This document shows positions 38,696 through 50,398 of a stretch of 64,000 nt of DNA, one piece after another (the stretch's first letter is position 1; the number at the start of each line of letters is the position of its first letter). Source of the stretch: Persicaria tinctoria (lineage: Eukaryota; Streptophyta; Magnoliopsida; Caryophyllales; Polygonaceae); the NCBI GenBank assembly GCA_037127255.1, contig JBANSL010000012.1, forward strand, positions 32,913,115-32,977,114, read 5' to 3'. Under the pieces are notes generated by a model. It saw nothing but the letters and a program-made list of their open reading frames with translations. It searched no databases and had not been told where the DNA came from. A program made the position numbers and the translations under genes.

Positions 38696-39370
38696 ATGTC
38701 ACAACAACCTACCTCGCCCACCCAACTCCTGTTCTCGGCATCTTCTGATGGAAGTACTCCTCACTTTCATCTGCCGAATTTTGCAATCCGTCTGGACCGC
38801 AACAACTACTCGTTGTGGCGCACCACAGTCCGCTCTGCCCTAGAGGCGTTTGATCTCGCCTCTTTCCTTACCCAATCAGCCCCTCCCCCAGCCACGATTC
38901 CGGCGTCTGCAGAGGATGTTCTCTCCGCCCCTGGCATCTCAGCAGCTTCTGTACTGGCTGCTTTCAATGTTGAATCCCAGTCATCCCCATCGGCTTCCCC
39001 ACAAATCCCGAATCCAAAGTACCTAGCCTGGGTGCGGAAGGATCGTCTGGTGCTTTTGTGGATCCGTTCGACCCTCACCACGCCCATCCTTGGGTATGTC
39101 GCTCGTGCCACAACCACTGCCGAAGCCTGGGACATCCTTGCTCGGATGTTTGCTGCTCAAACCCGTGCTCGCCAGATGCATCTGAGGCATCAATTGCAAA
39201 CCCTTACTAAAGGTAACCTGTCTGTTCTTGACTATGTGTAACAGAAGCGTGCGATTGCTGACGAACTCGCCGAGAGCCTTTGTGTCATATCCGATTCGGA
39301 TCTGGTCACCTTCATCCTCTTCGGCCTAGGGCCGGACCTCAACCACCCAAACTGGAAAACAGAAGCAGTC
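38696..39370 (+). pseudogene. Copia gag fragment
   Basis: From ATG 38696 (MSQQPTSPTQLLFSASSDGS) the frame reads NFAIRLDRNNYSLWRTTVRS, WDILARMFAAQTRARQMHLR and LTKGNLSVLDYV, the N-terminal Copia gag domain (UBN2/gag_2-like): a nucleocapsid precursor that binds element RNA. A TAA at 39239-39241 replaces the codon before QKRAIADELAE. The same frame continues through LVTFILFGLGPDLNHPN, after which the sequence turns into something unrelated near 39360. Protease, integrase and RT are absent. Confidence 0.85.
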
Positions 39371-39847
39371 AGGGGAAGATGAGATGGCGGGGCGGCAAGC
39401 GACTGCAACTCATGCCACCGAAGGAGCCGTATCTCCTCGAAACGAAAGTTGGCGGATTTATACTGAAGTTGAGGGCAAACGATGAAGACCACCGAGCACC
39501 ACCCGGAAGCAGTGGCGCCACCAAAACAGCACACCGATAGTGGGATTTAGAGATCGAAGATGATGAACAGTAACCGAAGCTCTGGATTGAGATATGAGAT
39601 TAGAAGCCCAAATTGAACAAAGGGAGGATGAAAGCGGGAAGAAAGCCCCAGGATCACCAAAAGCCCCAAATAAAATTTTGATTTTATCGACAAATACACA
39701 AGGGATTATGAATTATTTATGCCTAGAAGACGGATCGATCCACATTCATAGATCGAGGGCCTGATACATCCATGAGCCACCATATTGGAGATGGTTCGGC
39801 CGCCTTTCCTACGCTCCTTCACTTGTCTCATTCCGTGATTATGGTTG
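39371..39847. other. Unassigned sequence downstream of the Copia fragment
   Basis: No gene recognised. Confidence 0.4.
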
Positions 39848-39848
39848 T

Positions 39849-40283
39849 AGAGGTGGCAATCGGGCGGGTCGGATCGGGTTCGGGTTCGGTTATTCGGGTT
39901 ATTCGGGTTTTGGGTCATTCGGTTTTCGGGTAATGTCTAATAATTTTGTCATTCGGTTGGGTCGGGTTCGGGTTTCGGTTGTATCGGGTTTCGGTTATTC
40001 GGGTTTCGGTTATCTCGGGTTTCAGTCATTTCTATATTCATTTAAAAAAAATTACTAGAATGTATCTTAAAGTTCGGGTTATTTCGGGTTTCGGTTATAA
40101 CCGGTTCGGGCCTTCATGGGTTTCGGTTGAATCGGGTTCGGTTCATTCGGATTTGGGTGAGTTTCGGTTATCGGTTATTCGGATTTCGGGTCCAAATGGG
40201 TCGGGTTGAGTCGGTGTTCAGAACAATCGGTTTCGGGTCGACTGGGTCGGGTTTTCAGGTTCGGTTCGGGTTTTGCCAGCTCT
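39849..40283. mobile_element. hAT-like MITE with TCGGGTT words
   Basis: AGAGGTGGCAA at the left and AGAGCTGGCAA on the minus strand at the right. The body is almost entirely TCGGGTTTCGGTTATTCGGG-type words. GGTTGT lies outside both ends, but an exact 8-bp duplication cannot be set. The Gly/Phe-rich frames are repeat artefacts. Confidence 0.7.
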
Positions 40284-41957
40284 GGTTGTTGTTGAACAAA
40301 AGTTCATTCTGTTTTTTTTTTTTTTCCTCCCTTACTCTAGAATTCTAGAGAGAGGTCAAAGCAATGGCCACGTGATTTATTTGCAAGAACACACATTCAT
40401 ATATCATTTATCATTCATGTTTTGTGTCTATGTTTATGTTCTTGAGTCCTTTATTTATCTTCTGACGATCAAGAGGCCGACGAATCGGCAGAAGGACAAG
40501 CCGCCAAAATACAACAAACTAAAGCACACAAAATAGTACAGATGAAAGAAAAACCCAAACAACCCGAAGAAGTCGTCCGCCAGCACCATTAGAGGAGTCG
40601 AGGGAGATCCAGGGCGAGCCACAAATGTCGGGAACACAGGAGAGTCGACGACTCACACGGTGTCACGATGCCGAGAAGGCGAAGAACAGTAACCCACCAT
40701 CGAAAAAGGCGAACCTGGGGAAGTGCGGATCACTGACGTTGCCCCCACCCAGATGAGGGATCTTCGAAGACCACAAACACATCCACAATCTTCTCGATCA
40801 TACAGGAAGCCCGATACGGCAACTCAACTCGGAACTAAATGCCACCACGCCATAGCAACAACCCGACACCAAAAGGAAGAACAAAAACGGGCCAATAAAG
40901 AAAGATCGAACATCCAACAAAAATTGTGTGCAGAGCTCTAGATAACAGATAGTGTCTTAGGAGATCAATTTATTCCGATTTCAATTTGGGTTTTCGTAGA
41001 CCTCGCGGGGTTTAATCAACCCTTTTGGGATTTTAATCAGAACCTTTCGGGAATTTATTCAAACCCTTCCAGGAGGTTTGTCAAAATTTTATTTTATTTT
41101 ATTATATATAAAAAATATATATTTTAGGTTTGGTGTGCAAGCCTATCCAAACTATGCACACAGATTAGTGTGCACGACAAGGAGAGAGGACAAGCACGCC
41201 AAGAGGGCAGCACGCAGCAGGCCCGACGGCAAGCGGCCGAAAACTTACAAATGGCCGAAAACTTTCAAACACCTTTGCCGGAAATGGACCGCGTCCGGGA
41301 AGGGAGAGTAGACCGAGAACAAGTTCATAAGCGGCCGGAGCCAGGTTTGGGCGGCCGAAGCCAGGGTGAGCGGTCGGAGCTGGAGATTAGAACTCCCTCT
41401 CTCTAGATCTTTTAGAGAGAGGAGAGAGTGTTTTAGCCATCGCAAGTTGATTGTTGTCAGTTTTATTGTCTTTTGCATGGTTGTGTGCGGGTGATAACGT
41501 GGGTTCTCCCTTTACGCCACTATTGGATTACTTTGGAAACACCCCCTTGACCCCTATATGTTGAGGGAAGTGTGTGTGCATCCAACCCTTCAGACCATGC
41601 TCTAAGCGAGATATATAAACTAGAAATGTTGTTGTTGTTGTTGTGTCTCGTCCCGTGCACGGGAATATGTTAACACAACATTATAAAATTACATCTATTC
41701 TCTATAAAACAAAATATTTTAAAAATATGGTAAAAATAATAACTATCAAAGTGCGTGAGAATTATAAAATAAAAACTAACCTAGATATAAACAGTTGATT
41801 CTACCAAAAAAATAATATAGATATAAATAAAATAACATCTATCAAATAATTAATTTTGATATAAATAATTCTTTTCACCGAAAAAATAAGCTACATATAA
41901 ATAAAATAATACATATCAAATATTTATATATTAATGTTTTTGGTAATTAAGCATAAC
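40284..41957. other. Unassigned sequence, possible LINE tail
   Basis: No coding region recognised. (GTT)n at 41627-41642 after a 3'-UTR-like stretch could be the tail of a LINE or SINE. A 14 bp palindrome TCCCGTGCACGGGA lies at 41650-41664. Confidence 0.35.
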
Positions 41958-42408
41958 TAAAAGTGGCAATCGGGTTGTTCGGGTATACCCATTCAGGTTG
42001 GGTCATATATAGGGTATATTGTATGTTCGGTCGGATTCGGATCGGGTTTCAGGTTGGATCAAGTCAGGTCACATTTAGTTTTATTATAATTTTTTTAATT
42101 TATCTTAATTATTGACTACTTCGTATTAAACATAATTTATTTAGGTATATTATATCACATTATATGTAACTCACAGTATTTGAACATTTAAAAACAAGAT
42201 AATCAAATTAATTATAAGAATGAGTCGGGTCTTGTATGAGTCGATGGGTCGGATCGAGTTTGTCTATGTTCGTGTTCATTCGGGTATTGGGTTGATCAAA
42301 ATGGTTCTGACTCAATTTCGAGTTCGAGTTGTGCATGATATTAGATTTTCGAGTTTCGACCGGGTCTGGGTTCGGATGAGTCAGATTGGGTCACATTTTG
42401 CCAGGTCT
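41958..42408. mobile_element. hAT-like MITE, relative of the 39849 copy
   Basis: Left AGTGGCAATCGGGTTG and minus-strand right AGACCTGGCAAAATG termini. Flanks AAGCATAAC (41949-41957) and AAGTATAAC (42409-42417) are a near-exact target duplication. Interior words TCGGGT, GGGTCGGAT. Confidence 0.65.
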
Positions 42409-42516
42409 AAGTATAACAATGAAATAGTTTTTGATTAATATTTTTTGTCAATTGACTAAAATATATAGATAGATTGTGTCTTATAATAACTTTTTATTTG
42501 AATAGGTAAATACAAT

Positions 42517-43375
42517 CAGTGTTCTAAATATATCGGCCGATATATCAGGGATATTTAGAATCTATTACGATATCGGTATATCGAGTAAAAATATCGATCA
42601 ACGTGATATATCGGGTCAATATCGGCGGTTAATATCGGTGATATATCGGGGATATTTAGAATTGCCAACTTTTATAAGGCAACTTTAGCCTTTATGATCC
42701 GATATATAAGGTCAATATTGACGATATATCGGGGATATTTAGAGCATCCACAATGGGGTGTCTTAACCCCAAAAATAAGGAACTAATTAATAAAAAATTG
42801 AAGAAGAGGGGGGAGGGGTTTAGGAATGATTTGATGAGTTTTCTACTAAGAAACCTTTAAACACCAAGAAAGAGAAAGAAAAAGGAGAGGAGGTGGGCCA
42901 ACATGAGGAGGGACTGAGGGAGTGAGAGGAAAAAAATAGGTTGGTCCCGATAAAATAAAATAAAATAGGGTTTTAAAGAGTTTTAGGGATGTGGGTGAAA
43001 AATTGTATTGGGTTTTTAAGGAGAGAGAAATATAAAAAGTAAAGTTAAGGAACCCGGAGGGGTTTCACGAATGCAGATAGGAACCCGAAGGGGTTTCACG
43101 AATGCGGATGCTTTTAGAATTGTCAACTTTGATAAGGTAACTTTAGCCTTTATGAATGAAATTGTTTTTATTTTGTCAAGTTTATTTGGTAATTTTGTAA
43201 TTTAAATATTCATTTTTCATGTGTGTTTTTAATTTTTGAAGTATAAATATAATATTTATAATTAAAAATTAGCGAAACTGATAAATTTGATATATCCTTT
43301 TTACTCATAACCGATACGATATATCATTTTTACTCATAATTGATATGGCCCCGATACCCGATATTTAGAACCTTG
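42517..43375. mobile_element. MITE-like foldback with TATCGG words, interrupted
   Basis: CAGTGTTCTAAATATATCGG at the left and CAAGGTTCTAAATATCGGG on the minus strand at the right; the subterminal sequence is dense in GATATATCGGG. A smaller element (42744-43112) is inserted in it, and host sequence matches across the insertion (TTTAGAATTG). Confidence 0.65.
42744..43112. mobile_element. Small TIR element nested in the TATCGG MITE
   Basis: AGCATCCACAATGGGG at the left and AGCATCCGCATTCGTG on the minus strand at the right, flanked by TTTAG on both sides (42739-42743 and 43113-43117). GGAACCCG and GGGGTTTCACGAATGC repeat near its right end. Confidence 0.65.
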
Positions 43376-43424
43376 AACATAGTATATAGATATGTGTAAT
43401 GAAAATTACAAAAAGAGAATCAGG

Positions 43425-43847
43425 TAGGGCTGTTACTTGAGCCGAGTAGCTCGAGCTCGGCTCGAAAAAAGCTCGACTCAGGCTCGCTCGAATTAAATAT
43501 GAACCAAGCTTGAGCAGAATTCTAAGCTCAAGCTCGGCTCGATTAGCTCGTATAGATCATTTTATGGGTGAAATTACAGTTCTCCCCTATGTTTTATTTA
43601 ACCCCATGTAAATAAGTTTTATTTATCCCTTTGTAAATAGGGCGTATATCTCGTTTCGTAGGTGAAATTACAGTTCTGTCCCTAGGTTTTATTTAACCTC
43701 TTCTTCTAAAGAGTTTGTCATCCGTTTTGCCTTTTGGACTCCATTCAATTTGAATCACATATCTACATTTTGTGAGTAGCTCGAGATCGACTCGGCTCGA
43801 GAAAATGAGGCTCGAGCTCGAGCTTGTTAGCTCGTATATCAGCCCTA
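43425..43847. mobile_element. hAT-like MITE with AGCTCG words
   Basis: TAGGGCTG and its exact complement CAGCCCTA form the ends, with an exact 8-bp duplication GAATCAGG (43417-43424 and 43848-43855). Subterminal regions carry GCTCGAGCTCGGCTCG words in both orientations. 423 bp, no coding capacity. GGTGAAATTACAGTTCT repeats inside (43567 and 43661). Confidence 0.92.
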
Positions 43848-44203
43848 GAATCAGGTCACTAAGCACCCAAAACGAACTTGTAGTGAGATAACCCCAAGTT
43901 TCACCCAAGTCCCCATTCACCTCCACCTCCTAGTAGCCTCCTACCCCACTAAGGGCATGTCTTCTAAAACTCTTTTTTAAGAGGTGGGTGAAATGGGGTG
44001 GAGGTATGAGAAAATCTCCTACCTTTGTGAGAGGATGTAGCGGATATGGAGGAGGTGGACCTCTTTAATGAAGGTGGAGGTGGTGCTGGAGAGGAGGGGA
44101 GAAAACAATCCCTAAACTCCTCCACTTTTACATTTATTTATTTATTTTTTAACATGAAAGAATTTGTTTTATGCAAAACAAACTAGTCAAGAACATCATT
44201 TCA

Positions 44204-44500
44204 AATGATACTACAAAGAACTGCATCTGTAGGGATAGAAGAGCCAGATAAATCAATCCCGATGTGAGATAGACGGTCAACAGCTCGGTTGCCATGCCTA
44301 TAGATATGAGAGATCTCAAATTTAGAAAATTGCCTTAAGGCACACACAGAGTCGAATAAGAGCATCTCTATATCATCAAAGCAAGAAGCGTCCGCAATAA
44401 GACTTTTTATAATCTTGAGATTATCGCCTTCAATACAGATATGCGTAATGTTGTGTTCCACTGCTTTAAGAACACCCTTCCACAAACCAAAACATTCAGA
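44204..44500 (-). pseudogene. RNase H-like domain fragment (LINE type)
   Basis: The minus frame reads SECFGLWKGVLKAVEHNITH, ICIEGDNLKIIKSL, then ISHIYRHGNRAVDRLSHIGI. AExxGLxxGL, VEGDS and REGNRxAD are the hallmarks of plant RVT_3 RNase H domains. The first Asp motif is missing. AAAACATTCAGATCCAATAA is duplicated next to it (44488 and 44527), and it lies only about 120 bp upstream of the YlmG2-like start codon, in opposite orientation. Confidence 0.75.
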
Positions 44501-44623
44501 TCCAATAACGAAATGAGGAGAGACCAAAACATTCAGATCCAATAACGAAACGAGGAGAGGTACCAAAGGAAATGAGTTATTGACGGCGTTAAACGCAGCG
44601 GTTCGATCTTAAAACACAAAGAG

Positions 44624-47600
44624 ATGAGTCGCTGCATCCAAACGAAAACTCTTATCCGTTATCCTCGTCGAACCCCATCGGGCATCAGTTACGCCCTCAC
44701 TCTCCCACCTCTCCTCGCCCGTCCTTGTGGAGAAGACAACGAAATGGTCTCTCCGTCCTCGGCCGAGAAGTCCAAGATTCCGACTGGAAGCTCCGGTGGC
44801 GTCTTTGTCGCCCCGCCATTTATTCATTCACCTTTGTTCATCCACCAATTCTTCAAGCCCCACAAGATTGCGGACGCCGCCTCCACCCTTGTTCGTAAGA
44901 TTGACACTTCAGTCGCTGTGAATGTGGAGAAATGCCTCCGATTGGCTCACCAACTCGCATCTCAGAACCCACTCTTTCAGAAATTCTCTTCTATCACTTC
45001 GGAATTCAATGCTTTCTGTCAGGTAGGTACTGCGTTCTCTCGGTCTATTGTTGCTTGAATCGCGATTTTTTTTCCTCTTTAACAGTCAGTGTCTTTTTTT
45101 TCCCAATTGCAATCAGCTTACTAGCTTAGGTTTAGTGATAAGTAAGTAAGTGCTTGCATTGGAGCTACGGCATAGCGGTTTCAGGCTCTAAGAGGCTGTG
45201 ATTGGGAGAGAGGATTTCTGTACTTCGGCTCATTGAGAGAAATTTGATATCTTATCACATACATTTTGAAAGCTTTACAACTACTAAATTTATGTCGGAA
45301 TTGTGACTTTTGGAATCCCGATTGGCTATTGGTTTCCATTGCATAATGCAAACTGTGAGATATGGATGGGACCTGGAATTTCCTAGCTGAAGTCTGACAT
45401 TGTCAGTTATTCCACTGGACCACCAGTGAATTCCATGTCAGTGCAGCCGTAGCCATAGGTAATGTTCTGTTGTGAAATAGTACCCAGAAGAACTTAAGAA
45501 ATTTTGGTTTTATGGTTGCTATGAATTATAATTGTGGTTGAGGTCACTTCTGATAGAAACAAACATAATTAAGGCAACCTGGAGCCATTTTGTGTCAGGA
45601 TTTCTATGTATTATTATGTACATGTGCTTAATTTTTATGACTACAGAGGAGGGTGTCCGGGAAAGATTTCCTTATTTTGAACCCCATATCTGACATGGGG
45701 AATGAAATGAGGGGCATGAAACTGATTTTTCATCGAATAAGAGAAGAAGAGGACGAGATTATAAATTATAAATATAATTAATGAATAATACAAATTCGTA
45801 AGTGGACTAGATTTGTTTCCTTCCCCTTCCATAGTGTTCAACCAAGCGGGGGCTATATGGGTTTGGATTAATTACAACTAATACTGTTTTCGAGAAGATT
45901 TGGTTGAGAAAACAGGTATCTTTAAAAAATGGACAGTACCTTACAGTTCTGTAGAGGTGCTCTGGGTCTGCTTTTAACTGCTTCTGCATTGGCCTGAAGT
46001 GATCATACTTCATTAGATATTTAAGTTTAGCTTATTGCATTATAGCATTTTTTTTAATCTTCTTTTTATATAGATAATGACCAAGAAACAAAATCAGACA
46101 CTCGTAATGAACTGGCCATAAATCATCAATGAAAATATTATTTCACCAGTTCGATGGTGTTAGGTACTATGGAAACTCTCTAATTACTATCATTACTAAT
46201 GAGCCTACAATAAAATGAGGGAATGATGGGGTGGAATGGAGGGAGGAAGCAAAGAAGAGGAAACATGACAACCCTATAGAAGATCAATCTGGAAAATTTG
46301 TTCAATTTTCCTTCAAGCTGTTGGGTAAATTAGAAAATAATAATAATAATATCTTTAGAACACAATACCCGTACATGTCATTTGTAAAAGTATCAACAAA
46401 ATTAATTCCATGTGTTTGTTCTGTTCTAGATGAAAGTTTTTCAATGGGAAGGATAATGCTTGCCTAAGAAGGTGATGCTGGATCCATGAGCCTATTTTCC
46501 AAGAGTTTCAAATATTACATAGTTGTTAGAAAAGTAGATTAGCCCAATTAGGACATAGGTGATCATATAAAAAATTTCAGATGTTAAATTTCTTCTCCTT
46601 TTTCTTCTGTAGGATATTCTTTTTCGAATGTGTCTTGTATTTTCTGTTAATGAGACATTACCTTCACTTTTGCATGTTAATTGTGTTTGTGAAATGATCA
46701 TTACTGACAGATGCAACACAGAAACTGCAAGAACTTGAATTCTCTTTCTACTCACAACTTTGCTGCTGTTCTTCCTGGCGATTCAGTTGCTGGAATTGTG
46801 GTTACAAATGGAATACTCAATTTCCTGAATATATACAATACTCTGTTGGTTGTCAGGCTTGTTTTGACCTGGTTTCCCAATGCTCCACCAGCTGTCGTAA
46901 GCCCCCTCAGGTATGTAAATGAAAACACTCTCTTTTGGAACGAGTGTGAATGTGTGTGCTTCTGCTTGTTTATCAATTTTCGAGCTTATCTGTATCAGGA
47001 AATCAAAATCCTTCAATTGGCCTTTTCTTAACAAATTACTGCTGTATCCTTGGAAATGCTTTCCAGTCTAGCTGAAATAAACATCCTCAATGTTTTAGTT
47101 GAAATGTTAGCTACAAGTTAGTTGTGGGAATGCTTGTTGGCTGGCCTGCATCCAATAAGCTGAAGCTGCAAATTTGCTGTAAGCTGAGTAAGATGTAATC
47201 AATGAGTGTCGAGTAATGCTTTCAGGAAAGCTTTTCAAAGCAGTGTGGGAGAGCTTTTCGCGGCTTTCAAGGAAACAACTTTGAAAAAAAACTGAGTTCA
47301 ATTTGTCTTGCCAAAGAAGATTTTACCTATTTACTATCCGCAAAGATTAACAATTCAATAAATTCAAGATTTTCGTCAACAGTTTCATCTAGATTTTAAA
47401 TTTAAGCTCGATTAAATCTTGACATGCCAAACATACCCTAATGTCCATAGAGTTGTTTATATTTCTGCTCAGTCCGTGCTAATCTTTCAATGTCTGATTT
47501 CTTGTGTTCTTTGCGAAGTTTTATTTACATATATTTATCTAATTTAATTTCATGGGTCTCTCCAATATTTATATTTTGATCACTGTGTATTTCAGCACCT

Positions 47601-47863
47601 TGTGTGACCCCTACTTGAACATATTTCGTGGAATCATACCACCACTAGGAGGGACCTTGGATTTGTCTCCCATTTTAGCATTCCTTATTTTGAACGCGTT
47701 TACAAGCGCTGCTGCAGCTCTTCCTGCTGAACTTCCACCAGCAGGAGCATCTCGACAAGCTTCATCGAAAGCAGGGATCTTTGATCTCACCTCTTCACAG
47801 AAGAAATGGATGTCAAGACTGCATAATAGTATCAGGCCAAAGGACTCCAGTGATCCCAAGTGA
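44624..47863 (+). CDS. YLMG2: YGGT-family plastid protein, YlmG2-like (three exons)
   Basis: Exons 44624-45022, 46711-46910 and 47596-47863 join in frame through GT-AG introns (CAG|GTAGGT, GACAG|ATG, CTCAG|GTATGT, TTCAG|CACC) to 288 residues ending at TGA. YGGT proteins are the plant relatives of cyanobacterial YlmG; they act in plastid membranes and are linked to nucleoid distribution and thylakoid function. Residues 1-60 are Ser/Arg/Pro-rich with few acids, as for a transit peptide. A membrane span lies at about 158-187 (SVAGIVVTNGILNFLNIYNT, then RLVLTWFP), followed by DPYLNIFRGIIPPLGG (204-219) and a second span (LSPILAFLILNAFTS, 224-238). FAAVLPGDSVAG fits YlmG2 better than YlmG1. The first ATG of the frame is taken; Met41 is an alternative. 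All exons are open. The only complete host gene here. Confidence 0.9.
45023..46710 (+). other. Intron 1 of the YlmG2-like gene
   Basis: 1688 bp, AT-rich, GT...AG. No transposon end or coding frame stands out. Confidence 0.85.
46911..47595 (+). other. Intron 2 of the YlmG2-like gene, with a PIF-like terminus
   Basis: 685 bp. TGCCAAACATACCC (47425-47438) followed by TAA is a PIF/Harbinger-type right end like the one at 13901-13917, with a similar inner sequence (CTCGATTAAATCTTGACA). No matching left end was found, so the intron may carry an old fragment. Confidence 0.7.
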
Positions 47864-48411
47864 TTCTTGCCTTTTCCCTTCCCTGTACTTATTTTCACGA
47901 AATATGTTCATGAAAAACTCCAATTGCAACCTGTAATTTTTGTACGGCAGTTATCACACTCATCTTAATTTCGCAGCGTATGATCAAACAAACACCCTCT
48001 TGACTTATTCGAGATAAAAGATGCGTGTATCTTGATCCGTGTATCTTGATCCCAACCCTGCATCATTGTGGAATATACTAGGATGTTATTGTTGTTATTA
48101 TCAAACAAATGGGCCCTTTACGGTGGCTCAAGGTCTAGCATCCACAAAGTTGTAAAATACCGATCCCCGGATACCCAAAATATCTACGAGCTATGATGAT
48201 CCTACAATCTCCTCGTCGATTTTTGCAACCTAATTTATATCCTAAGGATATAGGTTAGAAACACCAAATAATAGTCTTTATAACATATGTCCTTAAACCT
48301 AGGTTAAAAAAAAACTAAATTTGGAAAGAGTTTTTATCAAAATGGGAAAAAAGTGTGAATCTTAGGAATTTTTTTTTTTCAAAAGCTAAAATGAAAAATA
48401 CTTTAAATTAA
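47864..48411 (+). other. 3' UTR and downstream intergenic sequence
   Basis: Sequence after the stop is AT-rich without a clear AATAAA. The rest is intergenic. Confidence 0.4.
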
Positions 48412-48660
48412 GAGCATCTTTCCCCGTAGGCCATAATGGTTAGCGGAAATAGCCTACCAAAAGAGAATATTTTATGAAATATTATCTTTTGGCCTATTGT
48501 GTAGTTTGGTTGTTCCCACCGTAGGCCAATTTTGGCAGGCTAATTTTCTATAAATACTCATAAAATTTAGAACTTTCACATCTCATTTCCGTCACTCGAT
48601 TCTATTGTTATCATTTCGATTTGAAGAGAGTAATGTGGATCTACCAGAATATTAAATGTG
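48412..48660. mobile_element. Possible left end of a large TIR element
   Basis: AAGAGCATCTTTCCCCGTAG then GCCATAATGG, with subterminal GTAGGCCAATTTTGGC at 48523, resembles the minus strand of 56220-56300 (AAGAGCCTTAGGGCAACTCC, GTAAGCCAAAATATGG, TTTGGCC). If paired, the element spans about 7.9 kb and contains the Gypsy-like element. No target duplication could be set. Confidence 0.35.
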
Positions 48661-49227
48661 ACCATGATTCAATAGTTGCTTGTTGCATTTTATATTTGTT
48701 TTTTCTTCTTTAGTACTTTAAGCGACTTAATATTTATTTTTTATATTCACGCACCCACACCCACCTCGAGCCACCTCCGGACACCAGCGACTAGCTGCCC
48801 TCGAGCCCACCTCGGTGCGCACCCCCCGAGCCCTGGCTTGGCCTGGTTCGAGCCGCCCCGACGAGCCCAGACGTGGCCGGCCTGCTCGAAGCTCCCACCA
48901 GCGCGCAGCTTCGTTGTCGGCCTACCACGCCGCCCACGAGCCACCTCCGGCCACCAGCCACCACCTGCTCGAACCCCCTCCCTCTGCCACACCCCCCGAG
49001 ACCGGAACCCACATGGTTCAAGCCCAGCCGAGCTCACACCGAGCCCATCTCCCCCATAAGTGTTGTTCGACATTTTTGGCTCGGAATACCTTCGAAATCC
49101 CGATTTTGCTCCTTGTTTCAACTCGAATTTGGTATGATTTCTATCTCTAAACTTGTTTATTACAATTATTTAGATTGTTTGAATGATTTAGGTTGAGATT
49201 GAAAACCTAGGGTTTGATTTAGGAGCG
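48661..49227. other. GC-rich block of unknown origin
   Basis: 48750-49060 is markedly GC-rich and open in several frames on both strands, with internal repeats (GAGCCACCTCCGG, CACCAGC at 48769 and 48939). No frame resembles a known protein. Confidence 0.4.
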
Positions 49228-49706
49228 GAATTTGGGGCTTTTTGCCAAAAGCTAAATTGATTGAAATTGATGATATGGTTGTGTTGTTGGGTTGATTTTG
49301 AGCTAATTTCATGTTCATATAATTGTCAAATTGTTTATAGATCATTAGCTAATTGGATTTTAGAATTTTATAGTGCGATATGCTTTAGAATTTGGGGCTT
49401 TTTTCCAAAAGCCAAATTGATTGAAATTGATGATATGGTTGTGTTGTTGGGTTGATTTTGAGCTAATTTCATGTTCGTATCATTTTCAAATTGTTTATGG
49501 ATCATGAGCTAATTGAATTTTAGAATTTTATATTGCGATATGTTTTAAAATTTGGGGCTTTTTGCCAAAAGCAAAATTGACTGAAATTGATGATATGGTT
49601 GTGTTGTTGAGTTGATTTGGAGCTAATTTCATCTTCATAGCATTGTCAAATTGTTTATGGATCATGATCTAATTGGATTTTAGAATTTTATTGCGATATG
49701 CTTTAG
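49228..49706. repeat. 160 bp tandem repeat, three copies
   Basis: GAATTTGGGGCTTTTTGCCA, GAAATTGATGATATGGTTGT, ATTGTTTATGGATCATGAGC recurs at about 49228, 49388 and 49548 with a few differences. Confidence 0.9.
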
Positions 49707-49748
49707 GTCGATTAGGTTCTTCTATTTTAGCATGAAAATCATAATTTA

Positions 49749-49816
49749 GCCTATTAGCTCAATTGGTAGAGCAATGTGCGTTTGCACAAAGATGTGGGTT
49801 CAAATCCCACATAGGT
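49749..49816 (+). other. tRNA-like structure
   Basis: Plus strand: D-arm GCTC/GAGC around AATTGGTA, T-arm GTGGG-TTCAAAT-CCCAC, outer pairing CCTAT/ATAGG; near-perfect A box (TAGCTCAATTGG) and B box (GGTTCAAATCC). The anticodon arm folds as TGTGC/GCACA with a 4-nt loop, wrong for a tRNA. Probably a Pol III-competent tRNA-derived sequence. Confidence 0.6.
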
Positions 49817-49854
49817 TACATAATAGACAAGAGCGCAAAAATCGCAAATTGTTA

Positions 49855-50345
49855 ATCATGCACATTATAATCTTAGTTATGCACAATTGTATACTACTTC
49901 TGCACAATCCTATCTTACTTTTGCACAATTGTATTATTAGATATGCACAACATAATGTTACATTTGCAAAACATAGTGTTATATTTGCACAACTTAAAGT
50001 TGTATTTTGCACAATATAATGTTATATTCGCACAACATAATATTATATGTGCACAACGTAACATTATATTATTAGATATGCACAACATAATGTTACATTT
50101 GCAAAACATAGTGTTATATTTGCACAACTTAAAGTTACATTTGCACAATATAATGTTATATTCGCACAAGATAATATTATATGTGCACAACGTAACATTA
50201 TATTATTAGATATGCACAATATAATGTTACATTTGCAAAATATAGTGTTATATTTGCACAACTTAAAGTTATATTTGCACAATATAATGTTATATATGCA
50301 TTATATCATCTTATTTGTGCACATTATCATTTTATTATTGCACTT
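49855..50345. repeat. 21-nt tandem array on TGCAC, with a higher-order repeat
   Basis: Units such as TGCACAACATAATGTTACAT(T) follow at a 21-22 bp step, and a block of about 130 bp recurs nearly three times (ATTATTAGATATGCACAA at about 49931, 50068, 50202). Unit sequence is the complement of the 27571-28440 array (AAAGTGCA / TTGCAC), consistent with the same element family in the other orientation. Confidence 0.88.
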
Positions 50346-50398
50346 TATAATCTTATTCATGAACGGGAACACAAAAAAAGCAACAATAAATAGCTTAT

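Noticed and set aside
40985..41085. Foldbacks such as AAACC-CTTCCAGGA-GGTTT that resemble the 19-24 kb array
   Set aside because: Only one or two weak units with a different core; not enough to claim a second array.
41650..41664. Helitron 3' hairpin (TCCCGTGCACGGGA)
   Set aside because: No CTRR terminus at the right distance on either strand.
48676..49196. Pro/Ala/Arg-rich frames on both strands
   Set aside because: GC-rich composition opens several frames at once; no recognisable protein.
49749..49816. Functional tRNA gene
   Set aside because: D and T arms are good, but the anticodon arm has a 4-nt loop; it is better called tRNA-like. The same applies to 28455-28535, which has an 8-nt loop.
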